64,000 nucleotides of DNA from Drosophila miranda (Eukaryota; Arthropoda; Insecta; Diptera; Drosophilidae): positions 1,488,001-1,552,000 of the forward strand of contig NC_046674.1 in the NCBI RefSeq assembly GCF_003369915.1. The letters are read 5' to 3'. The position numbers were made by a program, and so were the translations under genes. The notes beneath the pieces are model-generated. The model was not told where the DNA came from. It saw only the letters and a program-made list of their open reading frames with translations, and did not search any database. Shown in pieces: positions 31,925 to 41,985 of the stretch (position 1 is the first letter of the stretch; the number at the start of each line of letters is the position of its first letter).

Positions 31925-34280
31925 CACTTTCGCGCTTTCAATTAATGCGACAAATGTGTTTGTCTTTCGGGGATGTGTTTCCTTTCCCTTCCCCGCCAGT
32001 CCGTCCCTCTTTGTCCGTAACAATACGTGACTCGTCCTCGTCCTCAGCCGAGAGTCCAATGACTTTGCCAAAGTGGCTTTGTTATGCCATTTTAGAACGG
32101 CTCTTAAAGACACAACGTGGACAGTTTCACTTCTGTATGACTTGGAATCAATTAATATGTTTGGGTTTAATGCCGATATGCCAGCTCCAGCTCCATCTCC
32201 AGCTCCAGCTTCCACTTCCACACAAGTGCACGCGGGTGATATAGAACACTTTTGAAAAATTTAATGTCCACAAACTGTCATAAACTGAAAATGCACAGTG
32301 AAAAGCCATAAGCACAGCGGGGAATGGGGCGTTGTTGGGGGAGGGGGGAGGGGGGGGGTGGTGGTGTCGATGAGGAGGCAGCTGCTAAAGCTGTCAGCCA
32401 AAGAATTTAAGTTTCGAGAGGGACAACTAGGAGCTCTGCTCTGGGGACGACTGCGTGCTGTGCGTGAAAGTGCACTGAAAGAAAATCGATTTGGCATACT
32501 TTTTACTTATTCTTTACAGAGAAAAGAGGCTTCAGAAAAGTCGCTTACTTTTCTAAAGTTTCCTCTACATTGAGTGAAATTATTAATTCAAGCTTCAAAG
32601 TTTTATGCATAATTTTTTATTAGTCATTGGATGGCCGCCAAAAAGGAGTGTACACCCAGAGAAATTCCTACAAAGTGTTTTATATTTAAAATAAACATGG
32701 GTTGTATTTGTTGGACTTATTGCACTCCCATTTGCCGTCGAATATTTATTTTTGTTGAGTGTAGACGAGACCGCAGGCTGTAAGCGAGTCGAACATATAG
32801 ATATGTGTGTGTGTGTGTGTACAGTACCGCAAAAAGTCATACACATGAATAACCCGTTGCTCTGGCTTGGTCCCGGACATATCATCGCACATTCTGCAGG
32901 GCGTAGCAGAGCAGGGCGGACCAATCTCCAGGGCTGGGTGGCGGAGGGGATGTTCTCGGGGCGTGTATTCCGGGAACGAAGGCGGGACGAGACTGTCATT
33001 TTCTGCGCCTGCAGCTTTTATTAGTTAAATGTCAATGTTGTGTTTTGTGTCTTCGCCTTGGTCCTGATCCTGATCCTGGCCCCGCTCCCGATGGCTGGGT
33101 TTTTTTCCTTCTTAATTTTAGCCGCATGTTGTCCTCTGTTCCTGTACCTGTTTGTGCCGTCTATCTGGCCTCCCTGCTGCCACCTTTCTGTGGGGAGGCT
33201 GTGTGTGTGTGTGTGGCAACATGCTGCTGATTAAATGGGACGCAGCTGCAGCAGGCGTCCTGCATTAGGAACACTCGAAGCCCCCGCTGGGTGTCCTGGC
33301 TATCCTGGCTATCCTGGCTGTCCTGGCGCTGCCTGTAAGTAACGATATGCAAATTAAAATTGCTTTCTTGCGTTTTGCCGGGAATGGAATGGGCAAATAG
33401 AACGCACCATCGATGGCACCTTGGAATGAAGAGTCTTTAATGTCCTGCCACACTTTAATTATCAAAGAAACGCCACACAGCACGGGCGGTGCCGCATTCC
33501 GGCCGGAAGTTGCGCCTATTGCCGGCCAAAACGGCCACTTACATAAGATCCCAATACGGGGACAGCAACTGGACGGGATGGCCATGGCAACGACTCCTGG
33601 CAGTTGTCGTATCGTATGCAAACTTTATTAATTACGCGCCCCAATGGCCAGAAGACCAGAAAACCAGAAAACCAGTCCAGTCTTGTCGGTCGGTCGGGGG
33701 TGGTCGTAAACTTTCGCCGTTTGCTATATTTTCCAAATGGAGTTGTTCGTCTCCGTCTCCATCTCCATCTCCATCTCCGTCTCCCCACCACCGGTATCAT
33801 AATGCAATTTGCAGCCAAAAGAACGAAAATCAAACAGAAAATCCAACTTTTTTTAATTACAAATTCAGCGCTTTTCATTTGGAAGCACGTGGAATTAACA
33901 ACAGAGAGCAGAAAGGACCAAATAAATACGTAAGCCAAGCCAAATAAATGCCAACCAGTAGGGGATAAATGCAGTTCAATGCGAATTGCAATTTCAAACG
34001 AAATCACCGACCATCGTCACCACAAGGAGAGGAGTACCCATCATACAATTAAGCTGAATTTGATATCAGGTTGGCAGCCCCGTTCACTGCAACCCTGGCT
34101 CGTTTAGACGTCGCGTCGCGTCACGTCACATGGAAAATTCTAGAGAATTGTGTTCGGAAATCTGAAATAGACTTAGCTCAAGTAAAAGCCGCATTCAACT
34201 CAAGCAAGAAAGGTGAGTGTGACACGTCACTGTTTAAAGGGACACTAACTCCTTGAGATTTTCAAGGCAGTCGTTTGAAA
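31925..34280. other. Upstream noncoding part of unit A, with 5' UTR intron of the LIN-9-like gene
   Basis: No supported CDS. A 58-nt intron is predicted at 34213-34270 (donor AAG/GTGAGT, branch-like CTAAC, acceptor AAGGCAG) just before the ATG at 34281. A TGA in the same frame upstream makes the first exon untranslated. A TG repeat is at 32804-32820. Confidence 0.55.
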
Positions 34281-36314
34281 ATGTCAATGGAAACCAATGG
34301 AAATGTGGCCAGTGACGGCACCACGGGCTTGACGCCACCACAGCTTTCGGAAATCGGCTTGTGCACCGCCACAAGAATTTCCAAGATGGAGGCGGAAAAG
34401 GCAAAGGCAAAGGCAAAGGCAAAGGCGACCGGCCAGCCCGATGGCGATGTCGATGACGAGCTCTTTGTGAAACGGCCCGCTTTCCATGGGCGCATGGTCT
34501 CAACGAAGTCCATCTCGGTGCCCGGGCAAGCTCTGACAGTGGTCAATCCGGCGAAGGAGAAGAACGTCCTGGCCCCTTTCGCCCACTTTATGAGTCAAGT
34601 GCTAGCTCAGCGCTGGATGTGGTGCGAGTTCGCATATTCGTTTATCGACGAGCCCATAGCGGGCAGCGCCTTCTACGATCTAGACAAGCTCATCAAGGAA
34701 ATGGGCCATCGGATCGCCACGCGCACCATGCCGCGCCGCTCCTGGCAGCTGGTGCGTCAGCCGATTGGCAGGCCGCGACGCTTTTCAAAGGCCTTCATAG
34801 CCTCAGAAATCGAGGAGTGGGATCACCTGCGCGACCTTGTGCGCCAGATGCAGAAGGGAACCTTCGATGTGAAGAAGCACGAGAGCGACTTGCCGCAGCT
34901 GCCCAGTCGTGTGCCGATGGCGCTGGCGATGGACACCAAGGTGACGAGCTACCTGCCGACCGGATTCGCCCATGGGCTGGTCGTCAGCCACGAGCCCAAG
35001 AGCAACACCTACCTCGTGAAGCTGAGCGTTGGGGGAGCCGCCAAGGAGAAGGAGAAGCAGAAGGGGAAGGAGAAGGAGCTGGAGAAGGAGCAGGAGAAGG
35101 AGCAGGAGAAGGAGCAGGAGGAGCAGGAGAAAGAGCAGGAAAAGAAGTGGGTGCGCCTGATCGACAAGAAGCTGCAGGCGGACATGGGCTGCGAGAGTCT
35201 GCCACTGCCCATAATGATGGTCACGACCGCTGAACCCGCTCGCCAGGAAGGTGCCTCCAAGAAGGACGAAAAGGCGGCCACGTTCTCGAGTGCCGGCTTC
35301 AGCAAGACGCTGCTGGAGTCCGTGGTGGAGCTTAAGAACCTCATGATCAGCAAGCAGAAGACCGTCGACGTTTTTATCGCGTTGAACAAGGAATTCGAGA
35401 CGATCAGGGCTCAGCGCCCGGTTCGTCGTGAACCGAAGTCGAGCGCCGAGCGCGACGAGCAGCAGCGCTGCTTTGCGGCCAACATGATCACACTGCATCG
35501 CGTCAACGAGAGCATGCTGAAGCCCCTGCGTATCCTCCATCAGTATCTGGACGAGTACAAGCAGATGGAGGATCTGAAGGACAAGACCATGACGGCCCGC
35601 GAGCGCTTTCAGCAGTGCCGGCTGCAGTCCGACCTCGATCTGAAGGCGGCCGAGGCTCAGCACGGCCTCGAGGTCACATCGGATGCCACACGCGAACTGA
35701 TTCGCACTCTCCACACGACCCTGTATCTGTGCGGGGCATTGAGAGGCGAAAAGGGCTCCGACATTCGCACCATTATCAATGATCTGATGTCCAGCACAAT
35801 GGAGAATATGCCGCCCGATTTTAGCGCCATTTTCAAGCAGAAGTTATCCAAAGATACACCGCTGTGCGAGGACTTTGGGGTCGTCCGCAAGCAGCCTACC
35901 TTAAAGGCAAAACCAATTGCTATCCAGAAAAAGCCACCGGGAAAGCAACCGGAAAAGCAACTGGGAAAGCCACTGGGAAAGCCACTGGGAAAGCCACTGG
36001 GAAAGCCACTCGGAAAGCCACTGCCGCCACAGGTAAAGCCACAGCCGAAGCTACAGCCAAAGCCAAAGCCACAGCCGAAGCCACAGCCAAACCCAAAGCC
36101 ACAGACAAAGCCAAAGCCAAAGCCAAAGCCTAAGCCAAAGCCACAGCCACAGCTACATGAAATAAATTTGGAGGAGTTTGTGGATACCTGTGGACTCTAT
36201 CAGTCCTATCAGACGCTAGAATCGCTCGAACAGTCCAACCAAATGGCCCAGCAGCACGATATCGTCTTCGACGACTTGATGGAGCCACTCCTGGACAATC
36301 TCTTGGACGAGTAG
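34281..36314 (+). CDS. LIN-9 / always-early-like DIRP-domain protein, copy A
   Basis: 677 residues in one uninterrupted coding exon. Residues about 108-215 match the DIRP domain of the LIN-9 family: the W-x-WCE-x-x-YS-x-ID-x-P signature at 112-125 and GRPRRFSKAF at 163-172. LIN-9 proteins are core subunits of DREAM/MuvB complexes. Flies have Mip130-associated and testis forms; always early (aly) belongs to the testis meiotic-arrest complex. Unusual features are an AK repeat at 40-49, a long Lys/Glu/Gln coiled-coil-like insert at about 255-295, and a C-terminal GKPL/KPQP repeat (about 555-640) before an acidic tail. The start is the first Met after the spliced leader; two codons upstream read Leu-Lys. 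AATAAA lies at 36343-36348. It may be the aly ortholog of this species or an extra paralog; I cannot tell. Confidence 0.82.
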   Translation: MSMETNGNVASDGTTGLTPPQLSEIGLCTATRISKMEAEKAKAKAKAKATGQPDGDVDDELFVKRPAFHGRMVSTKSISVPGQALTVVNPAKEKNVLAPFAHFMSQVLAQRWMWCEFAYSFIDEPIAGSAFYDLDKLIKEMGHRIATRTMPRRSWQLVRQPIGRPRRFSKAFIASEIEEWDHLRDLVRQMQKGTFDVKKHESDLPQLPSRVPMALAMDTKVTSYLPTGFAHGLVVSHEPKSNTYLVKLSVGGAAKEKEKQKGKEKELEKEQEKEQEKEQEEQEKEQEKKWVRLIDKKLQADMGCESLPLPIMMVTTAEPARQEGASKKDEKAATFSSAGFSKTLLESVVELKNLMISKQKTVDVFIALNKEFETIRAQRPVRREPKSSAERDEQQRCFAANMITLHRVNESMLKPLRILHQYLDEYKQMEDLKDKTMTARERFQQCRLQSDLDLKAAEAQHGLEVTSDATRELIRTLHTTLYLCGALRGEKGSDIRTIINDLMSSTMENMPPDFSAIFKQKLSKDTPLCEDFGVVRKQPTLKAKPIAIQKKPPGKQPEKQLGKPLGKPLGKPLGKPLGKPLPPQVKPQPKLQPKPKPQPKPQPNPKPQTKPKPKPKPKPKPQPQLHEINLEEFVDTCGLYQSYQTLESLEQSNQMAQQHDIVFDDLMEPLLDNLLDE

Positions 36315-39250
36315 ACGCATAACAGCTTCCTCTGCATACAGAAATAAAGCCATGGCCCCAATTTATGGCATAATTACAAGCCTGGCCAAGTGCACTAGAA
36401 GGTCCTTTCTTTTTCTGGGCGGAAGGGGGGGATGGGAGTGCCCTTTACAGTCTTCTTCTGTACACGTTTCGATACTCCCAAACTATATCGATCTGTGGCG
36501 GTGGGGGTGGGGGTTTGGCCCCAAACATTTCTCACAAAGCCTGTCCCCGAAAAGAAGCTGTCTGAGAATGGGTTCCGGAAGGTTTCCGGACAGCTGGAGG
36601 CGCTTCTCTTCCCAGACGAGCCCAAAGGAATCCCAGCTTATGCTGGCAGCTCCATTTGGGACCAAGTTGCACTCAGCTGCCGCATGCACATAAACTAGAA
36701 TTTAAAGTGTTTCCTATTTTTTAATTAGCAAATAGATGGAGTGCTTGGAGCTCGTAAATTGTGCGGCCAAGACCGGGCCGGCCATTCGTTGGGGCCATAA
36801 AGACATCATTAATATGCCCCCAGCTGCACTGCGTCTCCCCCTGGAAGCGAGAACGAAAGAAAAATGATCAGCAAAAGACCTGGCTGGGACGATGTGTGTG
36901 TCCACTCCCTGGGACTTTATCATGGGATGGCCGCCTCGCCTCGTAAATATTTATAATGCATTGCAGATGCAGGGGCGTCGCCTGCTCTCTCTGTTCGAGC
37001 CTTCCACTTTCGCGCTTTCAATTAATGCGACAAATGTGTTTGTCTTTCGGGGATGTGTTTCCTTTCCCTTCCCCGCCAGTCCGTCCCTCTTTGTCCGTAA
37101 CAATACGTGATTCGTCCTCGTCCTCAGCCGAGAGTCCAATGACTTTGCCAAAGTGGCTTTGTTATGCCATTTTAGAACGGCTCTTAAAGACACAACGTGG
37201 ACAGTATCACTTCTGTATGACTTGGAATCAATTAATATGTTTGGGTTTAATGCCGATATGCCAGCTCCAGCTTCCACTTCCACACAAGTGCACGCGGGTG
37301 ATATAGAACACTTTTGAAAAAGGGTGGTGTCGATGAGGAGGCAGCTGCTAAAGCTGTCAGCCAAAGAATTTAAGTTTCGACAGGGACAACTAGGAGCTCT
37401 GCTCTGGGGACGACTGCGTGCTGTGCGTGAAAGTGCACTGAAAGAAAATCGATTTGGCATACTTTTTACTTATTCTTTACAGAGAAAAGAGGCTTCAGAA
37501 AAGTCGCTTACTTTTCTAAAGTTTTCTCTACATTGAGTGAAATTATTAATTCAAGCTTCAAAGTTTTATGCATAATTTTTTATTAGTCATTGGATGGCCG
37601 CCAAAAAGGAGTGTACACCCAGAGAAATTCCTACAAAGTGTTTTATATTTAAAATAAACATGGGTTGTATTTGTTGGACTTATTGCACTCCCATTTGCCG
37701 TCGAATATTTATTTTTGTTGAGTGTAGACGAGACCGCAGGCTGTAAGCGAGTCGAACATATAGATATGTGTGTGTGTGTGTGTACAGTACCGCAAAAAGT
37801 CATACACATGAATAACCCGTTGCTCTGGCTTGGTCCCGGACATATCATCGCACATTCTGCAGGGCGTAGCAGAGCAGGGCGGACCAATCTCCAGGGCTGG
37901 GTGGCGGAGGGGATGTTCTCGGGGCGTGTATTCCGGGAACGAAGGCGGGACGAGACTGTCATTTTCTGCGCCTGCAGCTTTTATTAGTTAAATGTCAATG
38001 TTGTGTTTTGTGTTTTGTGTCTTCGCCTTGGTCCTGATCCTGATCCTGGCCCCGCTCCCGATGGCTGGGTTTTTTTCCTTCTTAATTTTAGCCGCATGTT
38101 GTCCTCTGTTCCTGTACCTGTTTGTGCCGTCTATCTGGCCTCCCTGCTGCCACCTTTCTGTGGGGAGGCTGTGTGTGTGTGTGTGGCAACATGCTGCTGA
38201 TTAAATGGGACGCAGCTGCAGCAGGCGTCCTGCATTAGGAACACTCGAAGCCCCCGCTGGGTGTCCTGGCTATCCTGGCTATCCTGGCTGTCCTGGCGCT
38301 GCCTGTAAGTAACGATATGCAAATTAAAATTGCTTTCTTGCGTTTTGCCGGGAATGGAATGGGCAAATAGAACGCACCATCGATGGCACCTTGGAATGAA
38401 GAGTCTTTAATGTCCTGCCACACTTTAATTATCAAAGAAACGCCACACAGCACGGGCGGTGCCGCATTCCGGCCGGAAGTTGCGCCTATTGCCGGCCAAA
38501 ACGGCCACTTACATAAGATCCCAATACGGGGACAGCAACTGGACGGGATGGCCATGGCAACGACTCCTGGCAGTTGTCGTATCGTATGCAAACTTTATTA
38601 ATTACGCGCCCCAATGGCCAGAAGACCAGAAAACCAGAAAACCAGTCCAGTCTTGTCGGTCGGTCGGGGGTGGTCGTAAACTTTCGCCGTTTGCTATATT
38701 TTCCAAATGGAGTTGTTCGTCTCCGTCTCCATCTCCATCTCCATCTCCGTCTCCCCACCACCGGTATCATAATGCAATTTGCAGCCAAAAGAACGAAAAT
38801 CAAACAGAAAATCCAACTTTTTTTAATTACAAATTCAGCGCTTTTCATTTGGAAGCACGTGGAATTAACAACAGAGAGCAGAAAGGACCAAATAAATACG
38901 TAAGCCAAGCCAAATAAATGCCAACCAGTAGGGGATAAATGCAGTTCAATGCGAATTGCAATTTCAAACGAAATCACCGACCATCGTCACCACAAGGAGA
39001 GGAGTACCCATCATACAATTAAGCTGAATTTGATATCAGGTTGGCAGCCCCGTTCACTGCAACCCTGGCTCGTTTAGACGTCGCGTCGCGTCACGTCACA
39101 TGGAAAATTCTAGAGAATTGTGTTCGGAAATCTGAAATAGACTTAGCTCAAGTAAAAGCCGCATTCAACTCAAGCAAGAAAGGTGAGTGTGACACGTCAC
39201 TGTTTAAAGGGACACTAACTCCTTGAGATTTTCAAGGCAGTCGTTTGAAA
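36315..39250. other. Noncoding between the two LIN-9-like copies
   Basis: 3' flank of copy A (AATAAA at 36343-36348), then the unit boundary at 37004/37005, then the upstream region of copy B with its predicted 58-nt 5' UTR intron at 39183-39240. No other gene seen. Confidence 0.6.
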
Positions 39251-41985
39251 ATGTCAATGGAAACCAATGGAAATGTGGCCAGTGACGGCACCACGGGCTT
39301 GACGCCACCACAGCTTTCGGAAATCGGCTTGTGCACCGCCACAAGAATTTCCAAGATGGAGGCGGAAAAGGCAAAGGCAAAGGCAAAGGCAAAGGCGACC
39401 GGCCAGCCCGATGGCGATGTCGATGACGAGCTCTTTGTGAAACGGCCCGCTTTCCATGGGCGCATGGTCTCAACGAAGTCCATCTCGGTGCCCGGGCAAG
39501 CTCTGACAGTGGTCAATCCGGCGAAGGAGAAGAACGTCCTGGCCCCTTTCGCCCACTTTATGAGTCAAGTGCTAGCTCAGCGCTGGATGTGGTGCGAGTT
39601 CGCATATTCGTTTATCGACGAGCCCATAGCGGGCAGCGCCTTCTACGATCTAGACAAGCTCATCAAGGAAATGGGCCATCGGATCGCCACGCGCACCATG
39701 CCGCGCCGCTCCTGGCAGCTGGTGCGTCAGCCGATTGGCAGGCCGCGACGCTTTTCAAAGGCCTTCATAGCCTCAGAAATCGAGGAGTGGGATCACCTGC
39801 GCGACCTTGTGCGCCAGATGCAGAAGGGAACCTTCGATGTGAAGAAGCACGAGAGCGACTTGCCGCAGCTGCCCAGTCGTGTGCCGATGGCGCTGGCGAT
39901 GGACACCAAGGTGACGAGCTACCTGCCGACCGGATTCGCCCATGGGCTGGTCGTCAGCCACGAGCCCAAGAGCAACACCTACCTCGTGAAGCTGAGCGTT
40001 GGGGGAGCCGCCAAGGAGAAGGAGAAGCAGAAGGGGAAGGAGAAGGAGCTGGAGAAGGAGCAGGAGAAGGAGCAGGAGAAGGAGCAGGAGGAGCAGGAGA
40101 AAGAGCAGGAAAAGAAGTGGGTGCGCCTGATCGACAAGAAGCTGCAGGCGGACATGGGCTGCGAGAGTCTGCCACTGCCCATAATGATGGTCACGACCGC
40201 TGAACCCGCTCGCCAGGAAGGTGCCTCCAAGAAGGACGAAAAGGCGGCCACGTTCTCGAGTGCCGGCTTCAGCAAGACGCTGCTGGAGTCCGTGGTGGAG
40301 CTTAAGAACCTCATGATCAGCAAGCAGAAGACCGTCGACGTTTTTATCGCGTTGAACAAGGAATTCGAGACGATCAGGGCTCAGCGCCCGGTTCGTCGTG
40401 AACCGAAGTCGAGCGCCGAGCGCGACGAGCAGCAGCGCTGCTTTGCGGCCAACATGATCACACTGCATCGCGTCAACGAGAGCATGCTGAAGCCCCTGCG
40501 TATCCTCCATCAGTATCTGGACGAGTACAAGCAGATGGAGGATCTGAAGGACAAGACCATGACGGCCCGCGAGCGCTTTCAGCAGTGCCGGCTGCAGTCC
40601 GACCTCGATCTGAAGGCGGCCGAGGCTCAGCACGGCCTCGAGGTCACATCGGATGCCACACGCGAACTGATTCGCACTCTCCACACGACCCTGTATCTGT
40701 GCGGGGCATTGAGAGGCGAACAGGGCTCCGACATTCGCACCATTATCAATGATCTGATGTCCAGCACAATGGAGAATATGCCGCCCGATTTGAGCGCCGT
40801 TTTCAAGCAGAAGTTATCCAAAGTTACACCGCTGTGGGAGGACCTTGGGCGCGTCCGCAAGCAGCCTACCTTAAAGGCAAAACCAATTGCTATCCAGAAA
40901 AAGCCACCGGGAAAGCAACCGGAAAAGCAACTGGGAAAGCCACTGGGAAAGCCACTGCCAAAGCCACTGGGAAAGCCACTGGGAAAGCCACTCGGAAAGC
41001 CACTGCCGCCACAGGTAAAGCCACAGCCGAAGCTACAGCCAAAGCCAAAGCCACAGCCGAAGCCACAGCCAAACCCAAAGCCACAGACAAAGCCAAAGCC
41101 AAAGCCAAAGCCTAAGCCAAAGCCACAGCCACAGCTACATGAAATAAATTTGGAGGAGTTTGTGGATACCTGTGGACTCTATCAGTCCTATCAGACGCTA
41201 GAATCGCTCGAACAGTCCAACCAAATGGCCCAGCAGCACGATATCGTCTTCGACGACTTGATGGAGCCACTCCTGGACAATCTCTTGGACGAGTAGACGC
41301 ATAACAGCTTCCTCTGCATACAGAAATAAAGCCATGGCCCCAATTTATGGCATAATTACAAGCCTGGCCAAGTGCACTAGAAGGTCCTTTCTTTTTCTGG
41401 GCGGAAGGGGGGGTGGGAGTGCCCTTTACAGTCTTCTTCTGTACACGTTTCGATACTCCCAAACTATATCGATCTGTGGCGGTGGGGGTGGGGGTTTGGC
41501 CCCAAACATTTCTCACAAAGCCTGTCCCCGAAAAGAAGCTGTCTGAGAATGGGTTCCGGAAGGTTTCCGGACAGCTGGAGGCGCTTCTCTTCCCAGACGA
41601 GCCCAAAGGAATCCCAGCTTATGCTGGCAGCTCCATTTGGGACCAAGTTGCACTCAGCTGCCGCATGCACATAAACTAGAATTTAAAGTGTTTCCTATTT
41701 TTTAATTAGCAAATAGATGGAGTGCTTGGAGCTCGTAAATTGTGCGGCCAAGACCGGGCCGGCCATTCGTTGGGGCCATAAAGACATCATTAATATGCCC
41801 CCAGCTGCACTGCGTCTCCCCCTGGAAGCGAGAACGAAAGAAAAATGATCAGCAAAAGACCTGGCTGGGACGATGTGTGTGTCCACTCCCTGGGACTTTA
41901 TCATGGGATGGCCGCCTCGCCTCGTAAATATTTATAATGCATTGCAGATGCAGGGGCGTCGCCTGCTCTCTCTGTTCGAGCCTTC
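37005..41985. repeat. Tandem duplication 2, second unit
   Basis: Direct copy of 31925-37004. The right edge is GAGCCTTCC at 41986, after which the sequence (CGCCCAGGAC) is not repeated. Only 1-2 bp of shared sequence is visible at the junction. Confidence 0.95.
39251..41296 (+). CDS. LIN-9 / always-early-like DIRP-domain protein, copy B
   Basis: 681 residues, near-identical to 34281-36314 with the same DIRP landmarks and start. By eye the protein is unchanged over its first 490 residues or so. Between 40721 and 40852 there are seven amino-acid replacements and no silent change relative to copy A (Lys>Gln, Phe>Leu, Ile>Val, Asp>Val, Cys>Trp, Phe>Leu, Val>Arg). The GKPL repeat then has four extra residues. 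The last 75 residues again match. AATAAA lies at 41325-41330. Both copies have full reading frames and the same 5' UTR intron signals, so both could be expressed. The repeat tract in the C-terminus may evolve quickly by slippage. Confidence 0.82.
   Translation: MSMETNGNVASDGTTGLTPPQLSEIGLCTATRISKMEAEKAKAKAKAKATGQPDGDVDDELFVKRPAFHGRMVSTKSISVPGQALTVVNPAKEKNVLAPFAHFMSQVLAQRWMWCEFAYSFIDEPIAGSAFYDLDKLIKEMGHRIATRTMPRRSWQLVRQPIGRPRRFSKAFIASEIEEWDHLRDLVRQMQKGTFDVKKHESDLPQLPSRVPMALAMDTKVTSYLPTGFAHGLVVSHEPKSNTYLVKLSVGGAAKEKEKQKGKEKELEKEQEKEQEKEQEEQEKEQEKKWVRLIDKKLQADMGCESLPLPIMMVTTAEPARQEGASKKDEKAATFSSAGFSKTLLESVVELKNLMISKQKTVDVFIALNKEFETIRAQRPVRREPKSSAERDEQQRCFAANMITLHRVNESMLKPLRILHQYLDEYKQMEDLKDKTMTARERFQQCRLQSDLDLKAAEAQHGLEVTSDATRELIRTLHTTLYLCGALRGEQGSDIRTIINDLMSSTMENMPPDLSAVFKQKLSKVTPLWEDLGRVRKQPTLKAKPIAIQKKPPGKQPEKQLGKPLGKPLPKPLGKPLGKPLGKPLPPQVKPQPKLQPKPKPQPKPQPNPKPQTKPKPKPKPKPKPQPQLHEINLEEFVDTCGLYQSYQTLESLEQSNQMAQQHDIVFDDLMEPLLDNLLDE

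Larger units (their letters stand above)
31925..37004. repeat. Tandem duplication 2, first unit
   Basis: A block of about 5.1 kb beginning CACTTTCGCG at 31925 and ending GAGCCTTC near 37004. It is followed directly by a second copy at 37005-41985. Indels separate the copies: about 80 bp near 32256-32340 is missing from the second, a short CCAGCT repeat near 32190-32227 is contracted, and 9 bp is gained near 38010. Most of the rest looks identical. Confidence 0.95.

Noticed and set aside
34071-34256. 61-codon frame in front of the LIN-9-like gene (also 39041-39226)
   Set aside because: Starts with TTG and crosses a predicted splice donor; the spliced leader has an in-frame stop before the true ATG.
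34803-35714. 303-codon Leu-rich frame antisense to the LIN-9-like gene (also 39773-40684)
   Set aside because: Poly-Leu arises from the complement of Lys/Glu/Gln repeats; no start context or domain.
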